Assembly (NCBI GenBank): GCA_039111635.1
Contig: JBCAQO010000002.1
Coordinates: 372,001-436,000, forward strand
Source of the DNA: Heterobasidion occidentale
Lineage: Eukaryota > Basidiomycota > Agaricomycetes > Russulales > Bondarzewiaceae
Length of the DNA stretch: 64,000 nt
Direction of reading: 5' to 3'
The stretch's first letter is position 1. Each line of letters opens with the position of its first letter. Shown here piece after piece: positions 1 through 12,284 of the stretch. The position numbers were made by a program, and so were the translations under genes. The notes beneath the pieces were generated by a model that was not told where the DNA came from, did not search any database, and saw only the letters and a list, made by a program, of their open reading frames with translations.

Positions 1-1536
1 TCCCGATGTTCGCCGCCATCGCACGCATGAACCACGTTTCGCACCACCCACGATGTATGACTATGTTAATTCTGGTCTACCTCCCGCCCCAATGCGCCCG
101 ACCACTCCATCGGCTCATCCTCGACCGTATGGCCCCCACGATGATGAGCCATCCCCGATACGCCCACTCGCATCTTTTCTATCCCCTGTGCATCGCCCCA
201 TATCAGTACCACCAGACGGCTTCATTCCTTATGCGCAGGATCTAGCAGATGATACTGGTCAGGCTGCTATTCGACTTCCCCCTCCTCATGAGCTCGCAGA
301 TCCCATTCGCGGAAGACACAATCCCGTCGTCGTTATCTCGACTCCTGAAGGTGGTAGCCCTGTGCCAGTTGGTTCCGCGTCTGACGATGGCCCAAGGGCC
401 TCAACCTCAAGAACGGGAGACATGCGCAACGGAAGCGCCCCTCGTCGGCCACCCGTACCACCGTCAGCCATTCCCCCACGCATATCAAAGGAACCGTCCA
501 GTCATTCACGAGCATCCACCCATTTATCAGAATACGAGCTGTTACATCCGCCCCGTACGCAGAGCGCCATGGGACGAATGAGAACGCCTACACAAACTAA
601 CAGAGAAGGCCGCGAGTATGCGCATAGTCCTTCAGAAGGATCAAGAGCTGCGCCGCCATCCCGTTCTCACTCTAGTCAGAATCATCGTGGCGGTGAACAT
701 GTTTGTGTTTTTATTTCTTTATTATGATTCCGACTGCTCAATGTTATCTTCCGAAACTCTTGTTAGGCTCACCGACGAGCCTCATCACGTGGCGGTCCAC
801 GTCCTCCGCGCGAGATTGTGCTTCCTGTGCCTCTGGCTCCAGCTGTTGAGCAGCTGGCCCGCCCACATTCCCGACCAAGCACTGCTGTAGATCCAAGTCA
901 TCTTTCTTCTCACCGCGAACCAGAGTTCTCTCCTCAAATTGAACGCTCACGACCTCGTCGGTCACGTACAACGTCAAGCGGCGTGATCGACATTGTTGTC
1001 CAGCCACCTGTGAGGCCCTTCAGTTCTGCTCTTGCTGGCCTAAAGATTTCTTTGGCTGACCATATCTGTTTCAGTCCCCAGACGATTCTTCACCTTCCCC
1101 AGATAATGGTACAGTAGTCACACATCCAGACTTCCTGAGCCCGGAATATGCACCCCAAAGTCTGCCGATGCACAACGACCAGCCGAGAGACTCTATTACA
1201 CTATTGTCGTCCCAGCCCTCCCCTCTCCAAGACTTCATCAATATCCCTATCGGCTTTGCTCCACCAGTGCCAAAGCAGAAGCACAAACGGCGGGAAGGCT
1301 CTCGCGAGCGCGAACCCGTTGTCTATGAAACTGCTCCAATCCCCCCTGGTGTAGAGTACCCTGGCTCTCCTCTGGCACAGCCGGATCATCCTCACTTGCA
1401 TGCGCCTGCGAGGCAAGGTGGAAACACAGACGGCGAAAGCGGGTCTGACCCAGAAACTCCATTGTCACCGCTGAGTGGCGAAGGGCTGAAGAACCTCTTT
1501 CCTGGTCTATGGAGGCGGTTCACAGCCGACAAATGA
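1..1536 (+). CDS. 3' part of a proline/serine-rich disordered protein (5' end outside window)
   Basis: The reading frame is open from the left edge, so the gene starts upstream. Exons read about 2-700, 767-1010 and 1075-1536; phases match across the introns (donor GTTTGT at 701, acceptor TTAG before 767; donor GTGAGG at 1011, acceptor CAG before 1075). The protein is rich in Pro, Ser, Arg and His, has no membrane segment or known domain, and ends in a short less disordered tail (GLKNLFPGLWRRFTADK) before TGA at 1534-1536. Composition suggests a scaffold or regulatory protein, but no function can be assigned. A methionine at 53 is in frame, yet the frame stays open upstream of it, so it is probably internal. 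Confidence 0.6.
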
Positions 1537-1780
1537 AACATTCAAATTCGCAGGCTCGACGTCTGCCTAACGCTTCTTGCTCTTCAATTTCTCCTTCTGT
1601 TTTCGAACAGTCGAGTCAATGATCAATATCTCCATGTCATCATCCTTGCCTTCCGAGCACCAGGCTCTGTGATAGGTATTCCGCTGCATTCATACTTATA
1701 ATCAGACTATGGCTCAACACTCCGTAACTGTACTATTAGCGATTCTGTTGTATGTACTCGTCCGTGTTCATCATAGTGCA

Positions 1781-4700
1781 TTATTTGTGTAGACGTCGAC
1801 AATCTCTTTGTGGCGATCGCGACGACAAAGACCCGAATATAAGTTTGTACACACCGATCGCAATGGCGCGGATTTGTGAACGCGATTCCCATAGCGGAAG
1901 AATAATACAGAAGGAGCCACTGAGGAAGGCCCACAATCTATAAACTAGGTGAGTGACGATAGAACTCAAGCTAAATATCCCACATACATTGTGCAGACCA
2001 CCCAGAAGGTGTAGAATGATTCGCTGAAAATGTAGTGTGAGAAGAACATAGGAAGCGGCACTAAATCAGAGACAAGCCGGTCAGTCGTGTTACTTCAATA
2101 TGGAGGAGGAAAATCACCAATGATTGTGACGCAGACAGTAAGCAGTGTCGAGTAAATCGCGGCTCGCTTGTAAACTGCTTCCAATGCCTTCTGGGTCCCA
2201 TCTTCCAGGCTCTCCGGAGACCTCGCATCGTGGCGTTCATCCTCCACAGGTCGAATCTCGTCGCGGACGATCGACTCTTTTCCGTTAATTGCATCTTCAT
2301 GTTCAACCTTGACCGCTGAAGCGCCTTCCAGGTCTTTTTGTGCCTCCATAGTTGCGTCATCACTGTCGTGAACGCTCTTCATATCTCTCGTTGCAGCAAA
2401 ATCGTAATCAGCAGGTTCTGGTTTCGCTTTCAATTGTTTGATCCGGTGCTTAGCAGAAGATATGCTCACTGATCAAGGACACGGAAATCGTCACGATTCC
2501 AGAGATTAGGAGCCCCGTCAGACCTGAGCAGACAGCCGAGTAAGGCTGAGCGAGGTTCGTGACGGTGATCGATCCGTAGATTTTTCGGCACCCTATCATC
2601 CATGCGACCATTCCCAAGGCAGCTCCAGATAAAGAGCCGCTGAACACAGCAACGCGAGTGAGTTTCCGCCAAGTGACAGTTAGTGCTATAGGAATCACTG
2701 CAGGACTGAGCACGACGCCTCTGTTATGTCTGGATGAAAATCGGGTATACGAGAAGGAAGGAGTAAGCGCACTGGACATAAAAGAGCTGGAATTTCATGA
2801 GATGATCAAAGGTCCATCGAAAATAGAAATTTAGAATTCGTACCCATCCTAGATCAATACTGGCTTTGTGCAGTATAACGGCCCAACAGCCCATCCAAAT
2901 CGCCCAGAAACAGATGAACATATGAGACACTCGAACAATCTCGCGCCCGGATGCCTGAGGGCGCCAGTAGGTCCTGTACAAGCTACGGAATGGTGAGCTG
3001 ACTGTAAATTGGTTAGATAAATGTCATGTTTCGTACTCATAGGAGCTTTGACCCGTACGAAATGAGTACTACCCGCCTTGAGTGAATTGTAGAAAACATA
3101 CAAGATACTAGATACAGCGATCAACTCTGCGCTTGCTGCTGATGTGACAGCCATGCTAGCAACTTCGGAATGAGATGTGATCTCGATAAGATGGAACGCT
3201 TACAAGACGACAAGAAGCATAGCGATCGCGCCGCCTTTACCCATGACTACTGCGGCTGCTGCGGGAGCCGCAAGTCCAGCGCTAGTTTGAGAGGCAGAGA
3301 GGGGATTTGGGTATGTTGGGAATCTTGGCTACGACTAGAATGTGAGATCCCTGCGATGTCGCACGAATGATCAAGAGTAAGTTGAGACATACGTTAGATA
3401 CCAGAGCGCGCGCTGCTAAACCTAGGCAAGATGCGAACCCCCATGGGATAGCAAACCAGGAAAGTCCACCGAGCATCTTTACGATAGTTAGAAACGACCG
3501 AGGAAATAAAGGAATGACGACAACACACATATGCTTTAGTAGTCGTCTGAGGGGCACTGGCAATGGCCTTGTGTAGACATGTCATCTATCTATCGCGCAG
3601 TCGGACAGGGAATCGTCTCACACGTTGCCAATATCCTTAGGATGAATAATGGTCATGAGATGATGAGGCACGAGCTGTGAATGAGTCGCACCTTGGTCGC
3701 AGAACACGCCGGAAAACCCAGACAAGATGGTGGCAGCGCCAAATACGAGCCCACCGTTGGACTTCATAGTTAGATAACTTCCGCCCTGGTTGCCGGAGAC
3801 CGGCGTGTCAATTCCCGCTTGCTGCAGAAGAGCATACATGCGAGTTATACTTCCAAGCTCTGGGGATGTGGCGCTGGGAAGGAATGTGTCAGTATTGGAA
3901 ACATGTACCGGTTGGTCCCACTCACTACACCTGGAAGAAGAAGATGTAGATGACGACAAATAGAATAATCGTATGGCTCCAGTCGCAAACAAATGTTGCG
4001 CGCAAGCCACCGAAAACGACGTAAACGGCAATACCTATAGGTAGAAGTATACATGCTGCAATGGTGTTCATCCCAGTGAGCGCGTTGACGGTTGCAGCGC
4101 CTCCAACTATGTATATAGATAAATATATAATCCAACGCGCGAAAAGCAAAATCCAACCAACTTACGAAGGAGAGACCCGCTCACGACGAGAATGCAAAGA
4201 AATCCATAAAATGTGAACAATAGATGGGCCCCGGTGCCGAATCGAACCTTGACAATCTTAACAAGGATGAGCATATAAGTGACGCAAAAAGGGAAAATGG
4301 TAAATAGATACCTCGAGGAAGGTATGCGCCCCGTTCGCATTCATTTTTACCTTCGCCGCTACCATTGCAAATATGGCCACTTGAATTGTTCCTCCAACGC
4401 CATACCACCTGTGCTCGTCTAAATTAAATGCACGTTGCGTCCTGTAGCTTAGACATACGTACCATGGTCCGCTCACCCCTGTTATTCAGGTCAGACACTG
4501 CAAGGTCGATGATCAACTCAATGACGAACCAAAAGTATATGCCGCTGTACTGGATTGAAGAAGAGTTGCGCTCCAAGTCCACGCGCTCACACTTATCGGA
4601 TTGCTGTTGTTTCAATGGACGCTCATGGGAGAATATATTACTTACATCCCACAGCATACCAAACCCGGCTGATGAGACATAAATCAGTCAGCTGTCACAT

Positions 4701-5094
4701 AGGTTGAAGCGAACACTTGCCTTGACACTCCTAGATGCACTCTGAGAGTAATCAACACACAGTCACACAGTCAATCTCAACAATGTACATGGATGCTGAA
4801 AATTTATAAAACTCACCGAGAACTCTTCGGAAGCAGAAGGAGAGATACCCGAGAACTTTGATTGCAGGAGCGTCAAAAGAAGCATGATACCTGCGAAGAA
4901 AAAGCCAACACCTGTACAAGTTTGACCAGTCCAGCCTCATAGTAAGATGAACAGTCGGGCTATTCACCGATGACTACACCATATCCAACACTCTGGTCTG
5001 TTGAAGTCACACTGCCATTAGATGTAGCATGGCTTGATAGACAATAAAACTCACCAAGGAGAGGCTTGAAGTCCGACGTAGCAGTCTCTGACAT
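1781..5094 (-). CDS. DUR3: Urea active transporter, DUR3-like sodium:solute symporter
   Basis: Multi-pass plasma-membrane symporter of the SSS family, expected to import urea. It is split into many small exons. Fragments in order: the start (MSETATSDFKPLLG), DQSVGYGVVI, a membrane segment followed by the Ser/Glu-rich ASEEFS stretch, YGVGGTIQVAIFAMVAAKVK, NANGAHTFLEV, VRFGTGAHLLFTFYGFL, YVVFGGLRATFVCDWSHT, QGGSYLTMKSNGGLVFGA, FCDQ-GYWQR-AIAS, LGGLSWFAIPWGFASCLG, VASMAVTSAASAELIAVSS, then a long acidic cytosolic loop and a last helix with FCIILPLWESRSQI. Their order and wording match fungal Dur3. TAA at 1781-1783. The start is the ATG at 5094, 59 nt downstream of a TATA box. No frame break was seen. 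Exact exon ends between about 1970 and 2095 are unresolved. Confidence 0.85.
3622..3635 (-). other. 14-nt microexon of the DUR3-like gene
   Basis: Between the exon ending FCDQ (donor GTGCGA) and the exon starting AIAS, the family-invariant residues YWQR can only be supplied by this 14-base exon. It is flanked by an acceptor CCTAAG and a donor GTGAGA. Phases fit on both sides: one base carried over from the upstream exon gives Gly, then Tyr-Trp-Gln-Arg, then phase 0. Standard gene finders would probably skip it. Confidence 0.7.
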
Positions 5095-5748
5095 TGTCTA
5101 TGAGTAACCCAGACGCAAGCAAGAGAGTCGGAGGAGAGGGAGTTAAGACGCCTTTATATCCCTGCATCCGAGTCTAGATAGCGTATACAGTACGCCATAT
5201 CAGTTCTATCACGAGAACGCTCGCAGTGCTTCTTATGCCAAACGCTAATGCCGCTACCTTGTCTTATCAGGGCGAACTTGCATCGCAATTCCCTCCTATG
5301 CATTGGAGCTCAATATGAGTTATCCGTAACCAGAAAAGTTCGCTTCCTTAATATGTTGTCGGCAAGCTTCCGGTCTTGAGTGATGTCAGTGGACCGAACC
5401 GGCCAAAGGGGATATAGAAAGTGATATCGCAAATTCGGCTTCATGGTATCGACCGAGACTTGCCGCATGCCTGCGTAATCTGCTATCGAGATCTGCAATG
5501 TGGACCCAACATAAATCACGACAAGGAATGACAGAACACATACTGTTATCGCAAGCCAGGCTTTAATTCAGCCATATTACCCCTGCTCAAACAGCGGGCG
5601 GAACAAGATAGTTGGAACTCGAAGGGCCGGGTACAGTTTCAGTAGTGAAAGGGCTATCCATTCGCAGCAAATGGATGCATAGAGTATATATACAAGCCAC
5701 ATGAGGTTCCTGTGTAAATTAAGAAAATAAAGAGCAACCATACACACT
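5095..5748 (-). promoter_or_regulatory. DUR3 upstream region with TATA box and GATA-type motifs
   Basis: A TATAAA (minus strand, 5153-5158) lies 59 nt before the DUR3 start. Two HGATAR motifs follow upstream: AGATAG on the plus strand at 5176-5181 and TGATAAG-type on the minus strand at about 5263-5269. GATA-factor sites are typical of nitrogen-catabolite-controlled uptake genes in fungi, so control by an AreA/Nit2-type factor is a reasonable inference, not a demonstration. The rest, up to the RAD7 stop at 5749, shows no convincing gene. Confidence 0.45.
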
Positions 5749-7953
5749 CTAAGCAGATGTGTGCGATTCAACACCGAAAATGCTAACGCCTCGCTATGAG
5801 ACACAAGTTAGCGACGTCATGGGAAGGTTCAAACTAAAGAATAGTACTCACTCTCTTGGGGCAGTTCGCCGTCACCTTGTTACATCCCCACACCTTGAGC
5901 TCTTCTAATTTGGGGCATCCTTCTAAGATGGTCTTCACTGTGAAATCGTCGACGTCCCTATTCCATCCAATGTCCAATTTGATGAGCTGTCCTGCCTTCT
6001 CGCCGATCGTCCTTAGGGCTTCCTCGGAGCTGTACCTCCACGCATTGATATTCAGATGTGTCATGCATGAAGCACACGGATGAGAAAGAATGGCAAGCAG
6101 TGTTTTACTGCCGAGCTCGAATATACGGGACAGAGAAAGCATATGAAGGTTCATGTTAGACTGCGATTCGGACCACGCTTCAAAGACAGAAGCGAATGCG
6201 CCGTCTGTAAGCAGTGGAATGTTGTTGAGGGAAAGCGAGGTGATATTACGAAGATGAGGTTCTAAGCCGTCTTTGAGGAAGTCGTCCGATATTGCGTTCT
6301 GTCCAGATAGATCAAGGTGAGTCAAGGAAGGGCCGAGAACGCTGAGCATATCGACGAGGGCCTTGACAGAAAGTGATTCTGTGGGGTCAGACAAATCAAG
6401 GTGGGTGAGTTTCGTAAGCTTCTTCAGGTGTCCAATGAACTTGTCATCCAGTTTCCCGATCTCCTTGAGTCGAAGCTCAGTGAGATTCTTGCAGCTCTGA
6501 CACAATGACTTGATGCACTCGAGATCAAAGCGTGGGCTCTGCGTAATGAGGAAACCCATCAGCTGGGGATGCGACTTTAGAAATCGGACCCATGCAGGAA
6601 CACGAATTAGAAACGGGCCGAGGAGTTCAATGCGCTCCAAGTTCGGTAACGATGTTGACCAAGTGTTGAAGACTTCGTCGTTCATGCGACCACAGAAATC
6701 GAGACGCAAATTGGTGAGATTGGGATTGAGGAGAGCGAGAGAGGATAAAGCGTCCGGCACAAGCTCTGCAGTGTATCAGATGTCGGATGCATACAGCGTA
6801 TGATATTGACGTACTTGTAGCATCGTACAAAGTCAGGCTAGTATTCTCGGCGCTGTAGAACAAGTTCGCATTCTCTCTCGCGTTCTGGTCGCATAGCGAT
6901 TGAGAGACTATGGTGGAAGTAAAATTTGACCAACGTACAAGCTCCTGTTTCTGGAAAGTGCGCGAACAATGTTGTCAACATTAGCGGATCCAATATCGCC
7001 CAGTGCCTCGACATCGTTGATAAACTTCGATATAACCTAACAAATCATCAGATACGGCAGTTCCTTGAGGTGCTGTGACTGACCTGAATACAGAGCGAAA
7101 CCAGACTAGGGAATCGTCTTTCCTCGAAGTTGACTATCGTGCGCTTTTCCGCGGGTGTCTTGCGCTTTCTCGGAGCTGCTGGCTTCTTAAACGGGTCTGC
7201 GCCAGACGCTTTAGCACATTGGTGACACAAGAATCCAGGAGGAGGATTTGCAGCCATGGTATATTTTGTCTGTGAAGTAATGAGGGCGTCGTGATTATTT
7301 GCTTTCCTGACGCCCGATAGTGAAGCTTGAAAACTTGCCACCGTAAACTGTTTCTCGCACTTTGCGCAGGTCTCGAAACTGCCGATTGGGGGCTTCGGCC
7401 CTGCACCATTTGTGAACATGGACTTTGATAACGCAGTGTACGCATCTTCGTCACCGTCATCATTGTCATCGTCGTCACCCTTGCCGGCTTTCTTTTTCGC
7501 TTTCGCCTTCAGCTTGGTCTCAGCAGCCTTGGTCAATTTATGCTTCTTCTTGACAGGCCTTCATCCGTATCGTCGAGGTGGTCTGAATTGTAATCTGCAG
7601 CATCCTAAAACAATCATAGCATTCTGAGTACCAGACTGTGCGAATGGTAAAGACAAAGCGTACGCCACTCGTCCGTGTCCGCCTGCTTGGCCCAGCTTCA
7701 TTCGCATGCTCCTCCTCATCTCTATCATTGTTGCTTGGCCCAGCTCCATTCACAGTAGGCTGCTGTTCTTGCGCCGGCGGATTGGTTGCGCTTTGTTGCG
7801 TCCTCGCTCGACGAGCAATGGTCGTGGCTGTGATACCCGACTCCTAATTGTCAGAGGATCAGACTTGCCCGCGCACTGTCAGTGAGGTTTGGCACACACT
7901 CTGAGAAAGTCCGTGAGAGCAGAGGTTGGGCCACGGATGTTATTTCTACTCAT
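5749..7953 (-). CDS. RAD7: Rad7-like nucleotide excision repair protein (leucine-rich repeats)
   Basis: Nuclear protein expected to act with Rad16 in recognising UV lesions in silent chromatin (global-genome repair). It begins MSRNNIRGPTSALTDFLR, the typical Rad7/Rhp7 N-terminus. A basic, low-complexity region (KAKAKKKAGKGDDDD) follows, then a four-cysteine motif, CAKC and later CHQC, that could bind zinc. Next comes the conserved KKPAAPRKRK...FEERRFPSLVSLCIQV stretch, an exon with INDVEALGDIGSANVDNI, and a long exon (about 5850-6770) of leucine-rich repeats such as LTNLRLDFCGRMNDEVF and LTHLDLSG. The last exon supplies RGVSIFGVESHTSA and TAG at 5749-5751. All junctions fit and no break was seen. 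Same strand as DUR3 downstream and the dehydrogenase upstream. Confidence 0.85.
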
Positions 7954-8237
7954 GTCAGCGATGGATGGTGGATGTTCGTGAAAAAGACGCGTCGCGTCCC
8001 CTAATTTCCGAGGCCAAACAAGCACAAAGTCAATATGCTCCGGCAGGCTTGCGGTGCAAAGTTCGTTCACCAGCTTGCCTTGCATTTAGGAAGCTCTTGA
8101 AGCAAAAGTTTACTCTCAGAGGCATAGGTGCGAAACCTTCTCTGCATATTGCATGGTGAATGGTACAATTTGATCTGATTTAGGTTTACAGATGCTCCCG
8201 TCGTCCGAAGTCCCAAAAAGTAAACATGTGATCTTTT

Positions 8238-9488
8238 TCATAGGTTAGTGATCACCACCTTGATGGCCCCGCTTTTTATATCTGCACTCGTCTCGAACGC
8301 CTTCACTGCATCTTCGATCACAAACCGATGCGTCACCAATTTCCGAACCTGCGCCAACAATCCCGAGTTGACCAGCCTGATAGCCTTGGGCCACGTATTG
8401 GCATATCGATATTGGAACCTCAGGTCAACCTCTCTAGTCGAGAGGCGCATGAACGGGAACTTCATCTCGTTCTTTCCGACGCCGACGACAAAGACTGTAC
8501 CGCCGAACCTGACTGCATGAATCGCTGCGCCGATAGAGGACTCCACACCCGTGCACTCTAAGGCGACGTCTGGTTCAACACCTCCAAGTGCCTGGACGAT
8601 CCCGGCCGCATTCTCTTCTTCCGTCTTCTCGCGCTCAACAAGGAAAGTCTTGAGTGTCCCCGGCTGCCCTGAAACAAGCTGCTTCGCAAAGTCCAGCCTT
8701 CCCTGATCGATGTCCGTGATGACAATAGGCTCAGCGCCAGCCGCTTTGGCACAAAGTAGCGAGACCAATCCAATCGGGCCAGCGCCACAGATCACCGCTG
8801 CATCTCCTAATCTCAAGTTCGACCTGTCAAGCGCTGCGAGGGCCACAGACAGCGGCTCGAGGAGTGCCCCGTCCTCAAATGACATCGTGTCGGGGAGTTT
8901 GTGGCACCACACCGCCGGGTGGGTAATGTAACGGCGTAGGAGGCCGGGGACGGGCGGAGTAGACCGGAACAGGACATTCTCGCAACCGTTATAGTGCCCC
9001 GTGAGGCAAGGACGACAAGCATGGCAAGGAATGTTTGGCTCGATCGCTACTTTGTCGCCAGGTTTGAGGTGCTTTACAGATTCATGGACCGCGACAATCT
9101 TCGAAAGTGGACGATTGTGAACAACTGCATAAGGGGGAAGCATGGATGCGCACCTCACCAGCCGATTCATGACCCAGAATGTGTTTGTCCTCGACGATCA
9201 TAGGCCCTATGCGCCCCGCATGCCAGAAATGCACATCTGATCTTTTTATGGAGAGCCATCCTCAGTGCAAATTCTTCGCTGCTGAAAATGTACGACTCAC
9301 CCACAGATACCTGTACTGCGAACTTGCACAACGACTTCCCCAGGCGCAAGAGTGTCACCTCGCTGAATCTCCTCCACTGACGGAGATGCAGAATCGATCC
9401 AAAGATTGTGTTGCGGATCAGTGAAGACACCGATGTTGGGCTTTAGCTGAAGGCTACTGGCAACTGTCGTCGTCGTCATGGAACTCAT
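8238..9488 (-). CDS. L-arabinitol 4-dehydrogenase-like zinc alcohol dehydrogenase
   Basis: Medium-chain, zinc-dependent, NAD-linked polyol dehydrogenase of the fungal pentose catabolic pathway (L-arabinitol to L-xylulose). Three exons. Exon 1 ends RSTGICG; exon 2 has [13 protein letters not shown] and GHESAG (catalytic zinc His-Glu); the large exon runs from about 9130 to the stop. Visible motifs: a structural-zinc cysteine lobe ([15 protein letters not shown]), LEPLSVALA with the zinc-site Glu, GAGPIGL coenzyme loop and ITDID, whose Asp favours NAD over [23 protein letters not shown] and [20 protein letters not shown] resemble L-arabinitol dehydrogenase more than xylitol or sorbitol dehydrogenase, although those remain alternatives. 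Start ATG at 9488; TATA-like element 43 nt upstream. No break seen. Confidence 0.8.
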
Positions 9489-9530
9489 GATGTACTGATA
9501 GGAGATGGGACAGTCTGAGTACTATTCAAC

Positions 9531-9537
9531 TTATATA
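9531..9537 (-). promoter_or_regulatory. TATA box of the arabinitol dehydrogenase-like gene
   Basis: TATATAA on the minus strand, 43 nt upstream of the ATG at 9488. From here to 9806 lies only spacer before the 3' end of the next gene. Confidence 0.4.
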
Positions 9538-9806
9538 CCATGTCGAAGATCGTGGACTTGGAAAGCATCTCCCGCGGGCCGGGCACCCCGAGGTCATGAG
9601 TCCGAATTTGCTCAGTCGGTCCGGACCCTGTCTCGATCAACGCATCTCGAGCCCGCTCAATGCGAGTCGCTATGATCCTCTAGATAAACGGACGCATTTC
9701 ATTTCGGGAGTACATATTGTGCAAAGAAACCCGCATACTGTACACTCAACGCATGAAGAGAACAAGTCAGGACACATTCATGGGTGCTCGACGTTCGGGT
9801 TTTCCA

Positions 9807-12284
9807 TTAGACTACAAGAGCACGGGCTGCAGCCCAATACTTATCGAATGTGATGGGTATCTGCCATAAGTCGTCAGGCCAAGTGGGAAGACTGGAATGA
9901 AGCATGACACGCACGGTCAATTCCAAGCCATTTTGACGACCCCATACCAGTCCGCCAACAAGGAGAACTCCCAGAACGGTAAGCATCGTCACACTCCGGC
10001 CTATCCTCTTGCTCCTCTCCCACGCCTGTGCTTTCCCTTCAACAGGAACCACCTCAAAATCGGCCCAATTGACTTTCCGCATAAACCACCACAGGAGTAC
10101 CACTGGCCCCGGGAACGTGCTAAAAATCTTGCCTTGCGATCCTGCTCGATACCAAGAGACGCATTGCGTCCAAACAGAGTTTCGAAGACGGCGACTGATC
10201 CAGTCATTGTACGTGTTCAAGGCCGCGACGGTAGGCTCCACGCTAGCGAGGAGGGAGGAGGCGACGGGTTTGAGAAGCTTTAAAGCGTAGTTGATCTGTG
10301 CGGCAAAACACGTCAGGGTGTTGTTCCGCTGGTTGATGGAGATCAAATGATGCTTGCCTGAACCTCGTCTGTGAATATCACTGATGCGTGGCCGGTCACC
10401 GTGTTAGGACCTGTCACCATGGCTTTCGTCAGCTCATGCAGTTAACAAACGGAAAGAGATGCTCGCCGGAAACGGTGATGAAGTTAGGAAACCCGGGTAG
10501 TGTGGTACCCAGGTAGGCCGTGGGGCCCCCTTGACTGTCGTAAAATTCATCGACTGTCTGACCTGTCCTTCCTCGAATATGAACGGGAAACTTGTCCTAC
10601 GCGTCTCAGGTTTCGTAAGCCCCCATATTCGTATATAGTTTGAGTAGGCCTCACCGTAACGAAACCAGTAGCAGTGATGATAACGTCGAATGGAAGGCGT
10701 CCTATACATCGATCAGTCTGACACGATTTGAGGCCATTAAGATGTCCTGGGACCTACCCTTGTTTGTGACGATCCCGTCTTCCGCAATGCCCTCGATTTT
10801 GTCCCAATTTTGGGTGAGATTAGGCCGATGCAACGCGCCGAGGTAGTCTGTACCAGGAATAAGCCTTCGGCATCCGGGGGCTACATCATAGATATCAGCT
10901 TTAATTCCTTCCTTAGTGCAGATAGCTAGACTACTTACGATATTTCGGAATCAATTTGTCTACATACTCCGCAGGTGCGCGATTGGTAATATAAGACCTT
11001 AGCGTCTACAGACGAAGATCGGCGTGTTATGTGCCAGATTGTAGCAGGAGTGCACCAACTTACCCTAGCTAAAAGTCTACTGAGGAATGACTTTTCGCCG
11101 CGGAAAGCTATAAAACGAGTATCTTCCTGAGGGGACAAACGTCTTACGTTATTGCTCGAGATGAGATGAAGAATGGCGCACCTTGACAGCCGTGTACAAA
11201 CGGTAAAGGCGCGCAACGAACGGCACGTATCGAAACAACCAGATTGTGAAGCTTGAGAAAATTGTTTGCGGCTGGAGAAGGCTATAAATGCAGAGTAATA
11301 GGTGACGAATCAACGGGACCTACTAGTGGGATATACCACATTGGCGTACGACAGAAATGAACTACGTTGACCGTAGGGTCTGCAGAGATGATGGGCACAA
11401 ATTGGGTCCTATATGATATCAGACATCAATGGAGAGCGTCAAAAAATACGTGAACAAGACATACGCGGAACATCCGTTCCCAATCACAGCCACCCTCTTC
11501 CCGCTCAGATTGAGGTTATGGTCCCACCTCGCGGAATGGAAGCTCACTCCCTTGAACCCTTCCAGCCCAACACCTCCAAACTTGGCATATTCGGCTCAGC
11601 CAAGATGCCGATCGCAGATACCAGTATCTTGGTCCTGATGTGAGTCTTCAACCCCGTCTTGCGATCCTCTGTGTTGATCTCCCACAGCTTCTCATCCACA
11701 TTCCATGTAGCAGAGGCCACGTTGGTATTGAAGTGAATGGAAGGACGGAGATCGTATTTTGATGTCAAACCTTGCCAGTAGTTTTGTATTTCAGGCTGGC
11801 CTGCATACGCGCGGGTCCAGTCCGGCTTGAGATCTGTGGAGAGAGAATACCAATGGATGGCAATATCCGACCCGCAGCCCTATTTAGAAGTAAATATACA
11901 ACAAACGCCCTGAAAGGGTGACAGCTCAATTCTTACCGGATAAGTGTTTTCCTAGAGTCAAGATCCATTGTATTAGACTACGCAAGGACAAGCGCCAAAC
12001 ACGACATACCCTCCATGTACCACCGATGTCATCTGTCCTTTCAAAAATCTGCAAAGAGAAGATTCAGTATCGTACACAGGACAGGTCGATGAAAGCAAGC
12101 GCCCACAATGAAGTCTTTGAAACCCCACTGCCTCTTCAAAGCTATCGCAAAGGATAACCCACCGACTCTACGATCAGGCAGAGTAAGCACGGCGTATCAT
12201 CCCCAACTCTACAAACCTTACGCACCCTGCACCAATGATGGCGATCTGTGGGTCAGTCTTTGTGGATGGAGTCTTCGCAGACAT
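9807..12284 (-). pseudogene. Flavin-dependent monooxygenase, copy 1, with a one-base frameshift
   Basis: Class B flavoprotein monooxygenase (FMO/Baeyer-Villiger type) using FAD and NADPH. It starts MSAKTPSTKTDPQIAIIGAG, the FAD dinucleotide fold (GAGVGG across an intron). Later come IFERTDDIGGTWR, the family signature [11 protein letters not shown] (pattern FxGxxxHxxxW) and the NADPH fold VIGNGCSA. The last exon codes for a tail with a hydrophobic C-terminal segment (VLLVGGLVWG), suggesting membrane anchoring. Relative to copy 2 it lacks one base at about 11605 (ATGCCAAG where ATGCCCAAG restores the frame), giving a stop 14 codons later at about 11545. All other exons remain in frame and well conserved, so this is either a very young pseudogene or a sequencing error. 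Stop at 9807. Confidence 0.7.

Noticed and set aside
11500..11700. An intron as explanation for the frame break in monooxygenase copy 1
   Set aside because: No GT..AG pair fits, and the paralogue has continuous coding sequence across the same place; a single lost base explains it fully.
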